DNA of 38,028 nt from JAVVEW01 sp032251045 (GCA_032251045.1 JAVVEW010000023.1:1-38028); one strand, 5' to 3'; numbered from the stretch's first letter, positions 1 through 8,643 are shown. Program-made: numbers and translations. The notes: a model not told the origin generated them from the sequence alone.

Positions 1-46
1 CACCGAGTGGATAACAGCGCCCCGCCACTTGCTCATATTCGGTCAT
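1..46 (-). CDS. N-terminus of a probable glycogen debranching enzyme (partial)
   Basis: Only the first 15 codons are inside the window; the gene runs off the left edge on the minus strand. The reading begins MTEYEQVAGRCYPLG and is preceded by a good ribosome binding site (AAGGAGT) about 7 bases before the ATG. It starts 14 bp after the coaD stop, so it is probably co-transcribed with rsmD-coaD. The GRCYPLG stretch resembles the start of GlgX/isoamylase-type debranching enzymes, which open with a similar PLGA segment. Fifteen residues are too few to be sure, so the product name is a guess; that this is a real coding start is better supported. Confidence 0.4.
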   Translation of the reverse strand, partial: MTEYEQVAGRCYPLG

Positions 47-60
47 GCTGGGACTCCTTG

Positions 61-540
61 TTAATCGGTCAGTTTAGTCGCCAGCGCGCCCATCACCACG
101 GTCGGCACGAAGGCCGAGACATCGCCACCTAATTGGGCGATTTCCCGGATCATGCTGGAGGAGACAAAGGAAAATTGTTCGGCTGGCGTCAAAAACACTG
201 TTTCTAAATCAGGTGACAAACGCCGGTTCATGCCCGCCAGCTGAAACTCAAATTCAAAATCGGACACCGCACGCAAACCGCGAATCACCACCGCCGTATC
301 ATGCTGGCGAGCGCAATCAACCAGCAAGGTGTTAAAACCAATCACCGTCACCTTCTGGCTGTCAACTGCCGCCTCGACCATGCGCACGCGCTCGGCCAAG
401 GTGAACCAGGGCTGTTTTTTAGGATTTTCCGCCACCGCCACGATCACCTGATCAAACAGCTTGGTGGCGCGCTGAATAATATCGAGATGGCCGTTAGTGA
501 CCGGGTCAAAAGTACCGGGATAAATGGCTTTGCTGTTCAT
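61..540 (-). CDS. coaD: Pantetheine-phosphate adenylyltransferase
   Basis: Catalyses ATP + 4'-phosphopantetheine to dephospho-CoA, the penultimate step of coenzyme A synthesis, in the cytoplasm. The 159-residue length is typical of the family. The nucleotidyltransferase signature GTFDPVTNGH is at residues 9-18, with the catalytic histidine in the NGH part, and the C-terminal SSSMIR motif of the family is present near residue 130. The ATG overlaps the rsmD stop by 4 bp (ATGA), indicating translational coupling; rsmD-coaD is a common gammaproteobacterial pair. Nothing is missing from the protein. Confidence 0.97.
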   Translation of the reverse strand: MNSKAIYPGTFDPVTNGHLDIIQRATKLFDQVIVAVAENPKKQPWFTLAERVRMVEAAVDSQKVTVIGFNTLLVDCARQHDTAVVIRGLRAVSDFEFEFQLAGMNRRLSPDLETVFLTPAEQFSFVSSSMIREIAQLGGDVSAFVPTVVMGALATKLTD

Positions 541-1109
541 GGCTGATCAGGGGCGTCGGGTTGGTATTGCCATAAATAATAGTGAATTTGGCCGGCACGT
601 TGCTGCTTAATCAATTGCAACGTTTTGGGCATGACCGGCAACACATCGCGCTTGGGCAATTCAAAGTAAATTTTCGCCAAAGGCTGCAAACAACCCTGCC
701 CGGTCAATGCTTGCAAAACCTCCGGCAACAGCCCCGCCGCATAAGGCGGGTCAACGAAGACAATATCGAACGGCGCTTTGGCTTGCGCCAAAAAAGCCAA
801 GGCTTCGCCGGCATGGATGGCAACGCCGGTGGCGGCCAGACGTTCGGCATTGGCGCGTAAATGCGTCAATTGTTCAGGATGACTTTCCACCAGGCTAACG
901 CTAGCCGCCCCCCGCGAGGCGGCCTCAAAGCCCAAAGCGCCGGAACCTGCGAATAAATCCAGACAATGGCTGCCGGGCAGATCAAAGTTCAACCAGTTAA
1001 AGACGGTCTCGCGCACCCGGTCTGGCGTGGGCCTAAGCCCTGGCACAGTGGCAAAGGTTAATAGGCGGCCTCGCCAGTGACCGCCAATGATGCGTACTTT
1101 ATTGCGCAT
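537..1109 (-). CDS. rsmD: 16S rRNA (guanine(966)-N(2))-methyltransferase RsmD
   Basis: Methylates G966 of 16S rRNA in the assembled small subunit, using SAM. The 190-residue protein shows the family features: a basic N-terminus with the GGHWRGR stretch, the SAM-binding loop LDLFAGSGALGFEA near residue 50, and the catalytic VDPPY motif near residue 120. It starts inside the 3' end of the upstream M16 peptidase gene (11 bp overlap) and ends overlapping coaD by 4 bp, so the four minus-strand genes from 3785 to 61 look like one transcription unit. Confidence 0.95.
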   Translation of the reverse strand: MRNKVRIIGGHWRGRLLTFATVPGLRPTPDRVRETVFNWLNFDLPGSHCLDLFAGSGALGFEAASRGAASVSLVESHPEQLTHLRANAERLAATGVAIHAGEALAFLAQAKAPFDIVFVDPPYAAGLLPEVLQALTGQGCLQPLAKIYFELPKRDVLPVMPKTLQLIKQQRAGQIHYYLWQYQPDAPDQP

Positions 1110-2421
1110 CCGGTTGCCGCTGCCCGACTGTCAACGTATTCAGTCGATCAAGTTGAACATGCCTGGCGAACGCGGCACGCACCGAGGCCACGCTTTGCTG
1201 TGCGATAGCCTCGGTAAACGTCACTAAATAGTCCAGCGGCAAGCCATAAAAGCCAATCAGTTCCGCATAACCCGCCAGCTCGGCATTGGAATCAAAGCGC
1301 ATGACAAAGCCACCGGTGATATTTTTCTTGGCCGATGCCAGCTCGTCGGCGGTCGGACCTTGCTCGATAAATTCGGCCAACGTATTGCGGGCGACGTCAA
1401 GCGCACGCTCGGCCTCGCTGTTGCGGGTTTGCAGGCTGATGACAAACGGCCCCGGCTGGGCCAGAGGCATGAAGTAGCTGGAAGCGCTGTAAGCCAAACC
1501 ACGTTTTTCCCGCACCTCTTCAAACAAGCGCGACACCAAAGCACGGCCGCCGAGAATATGATTACCCAGGTACAGTGCGTAGTAATCCGGGTCAGTACGA
1601 CCAATGCCCGGCAAACCGGCCATGATATGCGTTTGCGTGGACGCAAACTCAATATGCCGGGTCACGCCCTGTTCGGCGGGTGCCAGCGCCGGCAACGCCG
1701 CTACCGCGGAGCCTTCCGGCAGGGCATCGGCCAATTGTTGCGCGACCGCCTCTGCCTGAGTGCGCGGTAAAGCGCCTACTATAACGATCATGGCATTGCC
1801 CGCCACATAATGACGGCGATAAAAGTCTTTAACATCCGCCACCGTCAATGCCTGCACGCTGGTGATATCACCTTCCGGCTCGTGCGCGTATGGATGCGAT
1901 GGGTATAAGGTTTGGTAAAAGGCACGGTTAACGATATTGCCCGGCAAGGCTTGTTGATACTTCAGCGATGCCAGCGTGCGCGCCTGTTCGCGCTTGAAAT
2001 CCGCTTCGGCAAACGTGGGTTCACGCAGCAACAAGGTCAACGTTTCCAGCGCCGATTGCAAAGAGTCCTCACGACTCAATGTGCGCAACGACAAAGAAGC
2101 AAAATCTCGATTGATGGTCTGCACCAGTTGCGCACCAATATTTTCCAGCCGCCGTGCGATGGCATCGGCATCCTCATCACCGGCGCCACTATCGAGCAAG
2201 TTCACCGTTAACGCAGCCACGCCCGGATGTTTGCCGTCACGGGCGCTGCCGGCCGCGAAAGTCACTTTGACATCGACCATGGGCAGACTGTCTGCCTCAA
2301 GATAATAGACCGGCGTGCCTTGACGGGTTTGCCAGGTGGTAAAAACAGGCGCTGCCTGGGTGCCAATGCTGGTCAACAGTGTTGTCAGCAGCAACACCAC
2401 CATCCATTTTAACTTACTCAT
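1099..2421 (-). CDS. M16 family peptidase-like protein, non-catalytic partner, exported
   Basis: A 440-residue member of the M16 (pitrilysin/processing peptidase) family. It has an N-terminal signal peptide (hydrophobic stretch at about residues 6-20, then TQAAP), so it is probably periplasmic. The zinc motif HxxEH is absent: the corresponding helix reads GVAALTVNLLDSG. The family's C-terminal R/Y pair is kept in EKRGLAYS. This is the pattern of the subunit that helps bind substrate while the neighbouring subunit carries the zinc. The start codon overlaps the stop of the catalytic paralogue by 4 bp, fitting a heterodimer made from one mRNA. The physiological substrate is unknown. Confidence 0.9.
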   Translation of the reverse strand: MSKLKWMVVLLLTTLLTSIGTQAAPVFTTWQTRQGTPVYYLEADSLPMVDVKVTFAAGSARDGKHPGVAALTVNLLDSGAGDEDADAIARRLENIGAQLVQTINRDFASLSLRTLSREDSLQSALETLTLLLREPTFAEADFKREQARTLASLKYQQALPGNIVNRAFYQTLYPSHPYAHEPEGDITSVQALTVADVKDFYRRHYVAGNAMIVIVGALPRTQAEAVAQQLADALPEGSAVAALPALAPAEQGVTRHIEFASTQTHIMAGLPGIGRTDPDYYALYLGNHILGGRALVSRLFEEVREKRGLAYSASSYFMPLAQPGPFVISLQTRNSEAERALDVARNTLAEFIEQGPTADELASAKKNITGGFVMRFDSNAELAGYAELIGFYGLPLDYLVTFTEAIAQQSVASVRAAFARHVQLDRLNTLTVGQRQPDAQ

Positions 2422-3785
2422 TTTGTTGCCTCCGCAGCCATGGCTTGTGGCTGTAGATAAGCCACGGTCACTGTTGTATCGGTCAGATATTTACTAGCCA
2501 CTGCCTGTACTTGTTCAGCGGTTACTTGCTCGATGCGCTGGACATACTGATCGGCACGGCTGTAATCGAGGCCAATGGTTTCCAGCATACCCAGCTTCAT
2601 GGCCTGATAGAACAAAGAATCCTGTTCGTAGACATCGCTGGCCACCACCTGCGCCTTCACTCGCGCCAGCTCCGCCGCTGACACTGGCTCGGTTTGCAGT
2701 TGGCGGATTTCCGCCCATAGCGCTTCTTCCAGGGTTTTGAGCGTTTGCGCCTGCGCGGGCACGCCCTCGAGCATGAACAAATCGGCCAGACGGGCGTGCA
2801 TGTTAAAGCCTGCACCAACCGATACCGCCAGCTGTTGACCGCGCACCAGGCGCGATGTCAGCCTTGAACTGCGACCACCATCCAGAATGGCCGTCAGCAT
2901 CTCCAGTGCATAAGGCTCCCAATCCTGCTCGGCGGTCATCAAGGTTGGGACTTTGAAGCCCATCAACAAATACGGCAATTTAGCCGGAATATTCAGCTCC
3001 AGAAAACGCCGCCCCAGTTGCGGTTGCTCGGTTTGCGGCTTCATCGGCGCGACTGGCTCGGCCTTGAGCGGGCCAAAATATTGCTCCGCCAATTGAAAAA
3101 CCTGTGCCGGGTCAACATCGCCAGCTACTACTAATGTCGCGTTATTAGGCGCGTACCAACGCTGATACCAGGTTTTAAGATCCTCGACCTGATACGCCTG
3201 GATATCCGCTGGCCAGCCGATAATCGGATGTTTGTAGGGGCTGTTGGTAAACGCCGTGGCCATAAAGTATTCTTGTAAACGGGCATTAGGGTTATCTTCG
3301 GTGCGCATTCTGCGCTCTTCATGCACCACCTCCAGCTCCTTGACCAACTCCTCCTTTGTGAGCTTAAGATGACGCATTCGGTCAGCTTCCAGCTTGAAAC
3401 TGGTTTCCAGGTGGGATTTTTCCAGCGTCTGGAAATAGGCTGTGTAATCGCGGCCAGTGAAGGCATTCTCCTGCCCACCATGCTCGGCAATGATGCGCGA
3501 GAACTCGCCCGGCGCCAGAGTTTCGGTGCCCTTGAACATCATGTGTTCAAGCATGTGTGACAGGCCGGTCAGGCCATTGGGCTCGTAACTGGAACCGACT
3601 TTGTACCAGACCTGAGACACCACAATCGGCGCTCGTTGATCTTGCTTGACCAGAACTTTCAAACCATTGGCCAGCGTTTTTTGCTTAACGGGAGCCGCCA
3701 ACGCCACGGCTGTTCCCAGCCACAGCGTTACAAGGCCAAGCGCCCAGCAAGCAGGCGCATGCTTCGGGTTACGACTGTGTTTCAT
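2418..3785 (-). CDS. M16 family zinc metallopeptidase, catalytic subunit, exported
   Basis: A 455-residue M16 peptidase with an N-terminal signal peptide (hydrophobic core about residues 13-30, ending VALAAP). The zinc-binding HxxEH motif is intact as HMLEH at residues 77-81, and the downstream acidic segment ELEVVHEE (about 150-157) supplies the third metal ligand. It is first in a minus-strand series followed by its degenerate partner, rsmD and coaD. The ribosome binding site AGAGG sits just before the ATG. It probably degrades or processes peptides in the periplasm together with its partner; the target cannot be read from sequence. Confidence 0.93.
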   Translation of the reverse strand: MKHSRNPKHAPACWALGLVTLWLGTAVALAAPVKQKTLANGLKVLVKQDQRAPIVVSQVWYKVGSSYEPNGLTGLSHMLEHMMFKGTETLAPGEFSRIIAEHGGQENAFTGRDYTAYFQTLEKSHLETSFKLEADRMRHLKLTKEELVKELEVVHEERRMRTEDNPNARLQEYFMATAFTNSPYKHPIIGWPADIQAYQVEDLKTWYQRWYAPNNATLVVAGDVDPAQVFQLAEQYFGPLKAEPVAPMKPQTEQPQLGRRFLELNIPAKLPYLLMGFKVPTLMTAEQDWEPYALEMLTAILDGGRSSRLTSRLVRGQQLAVSVGAGFNMHARLADLFMLEGVPAQAQTLKTLEEALWAEIRQLQTEPVSAAELARVKAQVVASDVYEQDSLFYQAMKLGMLETIGLDYSRADQYVQRIEQVTAEQVQAVASKYLTDTTVTVAYLQPQAMAAEATK

Positions 3786-4043
3786 GAAAAACCTCTTTGG
3801 TTGGCAACACGCTACTTTAAGATGGTTGTAAATGCCGACCTACCTGGTGACCAGGCCGGTCAGGCACCGACATCGTTTGCAAAACAACTTAACTTCTACC
3901 GTCATGCCCCACCCGAGGACGGGACGACGCAGCAATAAGTCTATATCCTGAGCGGAATGTTAGGTATTCTATCACCGAATAAACCTTGCCCCTTAAAGCA
4001 CGGCATATCGCAATGCGGCGCATCACCTAAACGACTATAAGCC

Positions 4044-4937
4044 ATGACAACGACAACCTTTCCTGCCAAACCCACCTGGCGCGATTATCTGGGACTCTGC
4101 AAACTCCGGGTCGTGGCGCTGATTGTTTTTACCGCCGTGGTCGGCATGTTGTTGGCCACACCCGGCCTGCCCCCACTATGGGTGTTGACCGTCGGCACGC
4201 TGGGCATCGGCCTGTCCGCCAGTTCCGCGGCCGCGATCAACCATTTCCTCGATCAGCAAGCCGACGCCAAAATGGCCCGCACGCAACATCGGCCGCTGCC
4301 GGAAGGGCGTATGCAACCCCGTCAGGTAATTACCTTTGCGCTGGCGCTGGCAGCTTTGTCCATGCTGCTGCTGGGGGTGTGGATCAACTGGCTCACCGCC
4401 GTGCTGACCCTGCTGTCCTTGATCGGCTATGCCATTATTTACACCGCCTACCTGAAAACCCTGACACCACAAAATATCGTCATCGGTGGTGCGGCGGGGG
4501 CGGCGCCGCCCGTACTGGGCTGGTGCGCGGTGACCGGCGAGGTTCATGCCTTTGCCTTACTGCTGTTTTTAATTATTTTTGTCTGGACGCCGCCGCACTT
4601 CTGGGCGCTGGCGGTGGCCAGACGCGAGGAATACGCCAAGGCTAACATTCCCATGCTGCCGGTCACCCACGGCCCGGAATTTACCTACCTGCACATTCTC
4701 TTGTATACCATTTTGCTGGCACTGGTCACGCTGCTACCCTATCTGACCGGCATGAGTGGCCTGATTTATCTGGCTGCCATCGTGCCGCTGAACATCGTGT
4801 TTTTATATTACGCAGAAAAGCTCAGACGCACTCAATCCGACCGGCTGGCCATGAAAACCTTTGGTTATTCGATTGTGTATCTGATGATTGTGTTCGCAGC
4901 CTTGCTGGTAGACCATTACCTGCCCTATCGTCTGTAA
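4044..4937 (+). CDS. cyoE: Protoheme IX farnesyltransferase
   Basis: Converts heme B to heme O by adding a farnesyl group, for haem-copper terminal oxidases; an integral inner-membrane prenyltransferase of the UbiA superfamily. The 297-residue protein has about nine hydrophobic segments. The first prenyl-diphosphate/Mg site is NHFLDQQADAKMARTQHRP (around residues 66-83) with the two aspartates D70 and D74, and the conserved YTAYLKTLTPQN and GAAGAAPPVLGW segments follow. No oxidase subunit genes are adjacent, so it stands apart from its usual cta/cyo cluster. It is first in a plus-strand run with ybiB-like only 3 bp downstream. Confidence 0.96.
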   Translation: MTTTTFPAKPTWRDYLGLCKLRVVALIVFTAVVGMLLATPGLPPLWVLTVGTLGIGLSASSAAAINHFLDQQADAKMARTQHRPLPEGRMQPRQVITFALALAALSMLLLGVWINWLTAVLTLLSLIGYAIIYTAYLKTLTPQNIVIGGAAGAAPPVLGWCAVTGEVHAFALLLFLIIFVWTPPHFWALAVARREEYAKANIPMLPVTHGPEFTYLHILLYTILLALVTLLPYLTGMSGLIYLAAIVPLNIVFLYYAEKLRRTQSDRLAMKTFGYSIVYLMIVFAALLVDHYLPYRL

Positions 4938-4940
4938 GCC

Positions 4941-5948
4941 ATGACTGCCCGTTACGACCTTCCCGAACACGCTTTCGCGCCCTACATTCGCATTCTTGGG
5001 CGCGGCAAAAAAGGCCAGGCCGACCTGAGCTTTGACCAGGCTCATGACGCTATGCGCATGATTCTCAACCATCAGGTACAACCGGAACAACTCGGGGCAT
5101 TTTTGATGCTGATGCGAGTCAAGGAGGAAACCGCCGAAGAACTGGCCGGTTTTGTCGCCGCCGCACGCGCCAGCTTGCCACCATTAAGCCGTCCTGACCT
5201 AGTGGACCTTGATTGGCCAAGTTATGCCGGCAAACGCCGCCACCCACCCTGGTTTTTATTAGCGGCGCTGCTGCTGGCCCAACAAGGCACTCGCATACTG
5301 CTGCACGGCGCCTCAGGCCATACCGCCAACCGGTTGTATGTAGAACAAGTTCTACCCTATTTTGGCCTGGCCCCCGCCCATGATCTGGCCGAGGCTGAGC
5401 GGCAACTTAAGCAGCAGCATTTCAGCTACCTGCCGTTATCCTGCTTGCAACCCCAATTAGCGCAGCTCATTGATTTACGCGCCCTGCTGGGCCTGCGTTC
5501 GCCAGTACACAGTCTGGTCAGAATGCTCAACCCGGGCCATGCCAAGGCCACGCTGCTGGGTATTTTTCATCGCAATTATCGCGACCTACACCAACAGGCC
5601 GCAGTGCGGCTGGGCGATGCTCGCGTGGCTATATTCCGTGGCGAGGGAGGGGAAGGCGAGCGCAACCCTGACGCCGATTGCGACGTTTTTCGTGTCACCG
5701 GATCACAAACCGAAATCGACACCTGGCCGAGACTGTGCCCACAACGCCACACGCCGCCGGCCACGCTGCAACCGGAGGCTTTGGTGGCGGTCTGGGAAGG
5801 CCGGCTGCATGACGACTATGGCCTGCAAGCCGTATTAGGCAGCACCGCCCTGGCCTTGGCCACGTTAGACCCCACGCTAACGCAACAAGCCGCCTTGCAG
5901 CAGGCCAGACAGCTATGGTCTAAGCGCTCCCGCACAGCGACATACTGA
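4941..5948 (+). CDS. ybiB: Glycosyl transferase family protein of the YbiB/TrpD2 type
   Basis: A 335-residue protein with the fold of anthranilate phosphoribosyltransferase: a helical N-terminal domain (roughly residues 5-75) and a larger C-terminal domain containing HGASGHTANRL. It lacks a clear TrpD glycine-rich phosphate loop of the GTGGD type, which separates the YbiB/TrpD2 group from real TrpD. E. coli YbiB binds nucleic acids rather than making tryptophan; by analogy this protein is probably not a tryptophan enzyme. No other trp gene is nearby. It begins 3 bp after cyoE, so it is co-transcribed. Confidence 0.85.
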   Translation: MTARYDLPEHAFAPYIRILGRGKKGQADLSFDQAHDAMRMILNHQVQPEQLGAFLMLMRVKEETAEELAGFVAAARASLPPLSRPDLVDLDWPSYAGKRRHPPWFLLAALLLAQQGTRILLHGASGHTANRLYVEQVLPYFGLAPAHDLAEAERQLKQQHFSYLPLSCLQPQLAQLIDLRALLGLRSPVHSLVRMLNPGHAKATLLGIFHRNYRDLHQQAAVRLGDARVAIFRGEGGEGERNPDADCDVFRVTGSQTEIDTWPRLCPQRHTPPATLQPEALVAVWEGRLHDDYGLQAVLGSTALALATLDPTLTQQAALQQARQLWSKRSRTATY

Positions 5949-6032
5949 CACGGACATTACCGCTCTGCTATGCTATTTGGCTTAGATTTCGTCCAATGTC
6001 CCGTTGTTAAGGCAAGCCAGCAAACAATCATC

Positions 6033-7100
6033 ATGACCACAGACATGCCCAAAGCGCCTTCTGTTCTGAACAGATTGGCCGACATCACCCGCATTCGCGA
6101 TATCGAGATTTTCGAAACCAGTATCTTGAAAACCTTGGTACAATTGCTGAAAGTCCCCTCTGTTTCGCTGTATCGGCTAGGATCGGACAACCGGCCCTTG
6201 CATCTGATTCGTTACCAGGAGACCTTATTTGCCGGCAGCCAGCATCAGGTTCGCACCGAAATCAATGAAATCCGACTCACCGATATCGAAATTCCGGAAT
6301 ACATCAAGCTTGTCCAGCAGTGGATTGAAGCCAATCACACTCACTACAACAGCGTTGATGAGCATGGCCACCACACCGTTTATCCGATTTTAGGCATCGT
6401 GCGTATCGTCGGTTTTATTGCCTTAAGCACGCCGCATAAACTGAGCGAGACCGAATCTTTAATCATCAGAAGTATTCTGGCTATTACCCATAACTTTCAC
6501 AGCCTGCTGGAAGAAAATCAAAAAGACAAACTGACCGGCCTGTTGAACCGCAAAACTTTTGAAGACAGCATCAATAAACTACAATCCATCCCCCAACTGC
6601 TCGACCCGCCCGAGCAGACTTCAGAACAGGAACAACGCAAACCGACCAGCCAACAAAACTGGCTGGCGGTGGTGGATATCGATCATTTCAAGCGCATTAA
6701 CGACACGCGCGGCCATGTCTTTGGTGATGAAATCCTGCTACTGATGGCCAACATCATGCGCGCCTCGTTTCGTAAATTTGATTTACTGTTTCGCTTTGGC
6801 GGCGAAGAGTTTGTCATTGTGTTGCGCAACCTGAATCGTGAGCAGACCCAGCAATCGCTGCAACGCTTTCTTGACAGCGTCGCCAATTTTCACTTCCCTC
6901 AGATTGACACCGTCACCGTCAGCATTGGCGCCACGGAAGTTGATAATCACAATCTGGTGGCCGCCGACATTGTTGGCCGGGCCGACCAGGCTTTGTATTA
7001 CGGCAAGGAACATGGCCGCAATCAACTGCATTTCTTTGAGGATTTGGTGGCTAGCAACGCGATTGAGAACAAAATCGAAGGCTCTATCGAGCTATTTTGA
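6033..7100 (+). CDS. Diguanylate cyclase with N-terminal GAF-like sensor region
   Basis: Makes the second messenger cyclic di-GMP from two GTP. From the chosen ATG the protein has 355 residues: a GAF-like sensory region without membrane segments (about 15-155), then a GGDEF domain (about 165-340). The active-site motif is GGEEF, and RKFD precedes it by five residues, matching the RxxD inhibitory I-site for product feedback. An in-frame ATG at 5970 would add 21 residues; neither start has a clear Shine-Dalgarno sequence, and I prefer 6033 because the conserved region begins soon after it. It lies between ybiB and the SMR exporter in a compact run. The signal it senses is unknown. Confidence 0.9.
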   Translation: MTTDMPKAPSVLNRLADITRIRDIEIFETSILKTLVQLLKVPSVSLYRLGSDNRPLHLIRYQETLFAGSQHQVRTEINEIRLTDIEIPEYIKLVQQWIEANHTHYNSVDEHGHHTVYPILGIVRIVGFIALSTPHKLSETESLIIRSILAITHNFHSLLEENQKDKLTGLLNRKTFEDSINKLQSIPQLLDPPEQTSEQEQRKPTSQQNWLAVVDIDHFKRINDTRGHVFGDEILLLMANIMRASFRKFDLLFRFGGEEFVIVLRNLNREQTQQSLQRFLDSVANFHFPQIDTVTVSIGATEVDNHNLVAADIVGRADQALYYGKEHGRNQLHFFEDLVASNAIENKIEGSIELF

Positions 7101-7104
7101 CATC

Positions 7105-7446
7105 ATGAAAGCATTCACTGTGCACATAGGCTGGACATTATTACTGGCTGCAGGCGTTGCGGAAATTGTGTTTGCCGTCAGTCTCAAGCTGAATGAAGGC
7201 TTGACCCGGCTATGGCCTAGCGTATTGACGGGCGCATCTGGACTGATCAGTTTTTATTTCTTGATGTTGGCGTTGCGGAGCTTGCCTTTGGGTACTGCGT
7301 ATGCGGTTTGGACCGGTATAGGCGCTGTCGGCGTGGCCTTGGTGGGCATGGTTTATTTTCACGAAGCGGCCAATTGGCCACGTTTGCTATCGATGAGCCT
7401 GGTCATCGCCGGCCTGATTGGCCTGAAACTCAGCCATGCCGATTGA
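7105..7446 (+). CDS. SMR family exporter, Gdx/SugE type
   Basis: A 113-residue small multidrug resistance protein with four membrane helices. The segment SLPLGTAYAVWTGIGAVG followed by GLIGLKLSH is the hallmark of the SugE/Gdx branch, whose studied members export guanidinium in exchange for protons. The membrane glutamate essential for transport is in the first helix (AGVAEIVFAVSLK). I see no guanidine riboswitch upstream: the start lies 4 bp after the diguanylate cyclase stop. The symbol is left open because SMR paralogues differ in substrate. Confidence 0.88.
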   Translation: MKAFTVHIGWTLLLAAGVAEIVFAVSLKLNEGLTRLWPSVLTGASGLISFYFLMLALRSLPLGTAYAVWTGIGAVGVALVGMVYFHEAANWPRLLSMSLVIAGLIGLKLSHAD

Positions 7447-7448
7447 CC

Positions 7449-7757
7449 ATGGCCGCACGCGACGCCAAAGGATTTTTACTGGATTGGCAAGCCTGGACGC
7501 CAAAGCTGGCCGAAGCGCTGGCGCAAGAGGAAGCGCTGACCCTGACCGACGCTCATTGGGAAATCATCGATTTCATGCGCCATTATTATGCCGAGTACCA
7601 GCACCTGCCCAACACCCGGCTATTCAGCAAGGCCATTGCCACGACACTCGGTGAGGCCAAGGGCAATAGCCGCTATCTTAAACGCCTGTTTCCAAATAAT
7701 GCTCTGTATCAAACTTGCTTGATCGCAGGGCTGCCCAAGCCACCGATCTGCCGTTGA
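7449..7757 (+). CDS. TusE/DsrC family sulfur carrier protein
   Basis: A 102-residue member of the TusE/DsrC family, which passes persulfide sulfur by its C-terminal cysteine either to tRNA 2-thiouridine synthesis (TusE) or in dissimilatory sulfur metabolism (DsrC). The body is TusE-like (HWEIIDFMRHYY; KGNSRYLKRLFP). The C-terminus QTCLIAGLPKPPICR has the penultimate-position cysteine and a second cysteine 11 residues earlier. E. coli TusE has threonine at that earlier position; DsrC proteins have the cysteine. It therefore looks like TusE with the DsrC redox pair. No tusBCD or dsr genes are adjacent. It starts 2 bp after the SMR stop and ends 1 bp from the convergent hslR. Confidence 0.85.
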   Translation: MAARDAKGFLLDWQAWTPKLAEALAQEEALTLTDAHWEIIDFMRHYYAEYQHLPNTRLFSKAIATTLGEAKGNSRYLKRLFPNNALYQTCLIAGLPKPPICR

Positions 7758-7758
7758 T

Positions 7759-8151
7759 TCAGCCGCGTTTGAAACGATGAATCAGGCGGCGTTCTTTTTT
7801 GTTGGGCCGCTGATTAAGCACCGGCGGCAGTAATGCGCTGGCCTCCTTATGCTGGGCAATTTGCAGCGCTCTGGCCGCCCGACTGGCCTCATCTTCCTGA
7901 TACAACAACGCCGCTTCCGGGGCGGGGCGGCGTTGTTGATTCAAGGCCGTGACGGTGATGTCCCAGCGATAAGGCTCTTTGTGAATGGCCAGCTGACTGC
8001 CGACCTGAATTTCTTTACTGGGCTTGGCACGCTGACCGTTCACATGTACCTTGCCACCGGCGATAGCCTCGTTGGCCAAGCGCCGGGTTTTATAAAAACG
8101 CGCCGCCCACAGCCATTTGTCCAAGCGCATTGCGGTTAGCTGTTGCGCCAT
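7759..8151 (-). CDS. hslR: Heat shock protein 15, ribosome-associated S4-domain protein
   Basis: A 130-residue protein with an N-terminal S4 RNA-binding domain (RLDKWLWAARFYKTRRLANEAI and VHVNG, about residues 9-70) and a basic C-terminal tail (RPNKKERRLIHRFKRG). In E. coli, Hsp15 binds stalled 50S subunits carrying nascent chains and helps recycle them. Its start codon directly abuts the stop of the rhodanese gene, so the two are one unit. Confidence 0.93.
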   Translation of the reverse strand: MAQQLTAMRLDKWLWAARFYKTRRLANEAIAGGKVHVNGQRAKPSKEIQVGSQLAIHKEPYRWDITVTALNQQRRPAPEAALLYQEDEASRAARALQIAQHKEASALLPPVLNQRPNKKERRLIHRFKRG

Positions 8152-8508
8152 TCAGGCGACCGCCTCCGCTTGCAGCCAGGCTTGATAACCACCGGCCAAA
8201 CTGACAGCTTGGGTGTAACCCATTTTGTTCAAAGCCTCGGTAGCCAATGCGGCACGCCCGCCGGTCTGACAATAAACCAGAATGGCGGCATCACGTTTGT
8301 CCTTGAAATCAGGGTGATTTTCAATCTTGAACTCCAGCATGCCCCGGGCAATATTGATTGCGCCGGGAATGGAGCCGGTAACAAACTCCGCCGGTGAACG
8401 CACATCCAGAACGAGATAATTACTCAAACCGGCCTTAGCCTGTGCTACGTCGACTTCAGTGATGACACCTTTTGCTTGCGCCACCAATTCTTGTGCTGAC
8501 AACCCCAT
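8152..8508 (-). CDS. Single-domain rhodanese-like protein
   Basis: A 118-residue cytosolic rhodanese. The domain includes LDVRSPAEF (about residues 34-42) and the active-site loop CQTGGR with cysteine 80, followed by the typical LAGGYQAW near the end. Such proteins carry sulfane sulfur as a cysteine persulfide. The presence of the catalytic cysteine argues for activity; the acceptor is unknown. The ribosome binding site AAAGGAGG precedes ATG by 7 bases. A TusE/DsrC-type carrier is encoded convergently only 0.4 kb away, which would be a plausible partner, but this is inference from proximity. Confidence 0.92.
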   Translation of the reverse strand: MGLSAQELVAQAKGVITEVDVAQAKAGLSNYLVLDVRSPAEFVTGSIPGAINIARGMLEFKIENHPDFKDKRDAAILVYCQTGGRAALATEALNKMGYTQAVSLAGGYQAWLQAEAVA

Positions 8509-8643
8509 CGATATCCTCCTTTTATAAGTTAAGCGGGAAAGTATACGTTAACTTTTTTCGTTATGCGACAGGGCCACTTGACCGCCGTCGTTCAGAGTCG
8601 CCCTCAGGCGATGATTATAAAGCCTTGGTAATCACCCGTTAGG

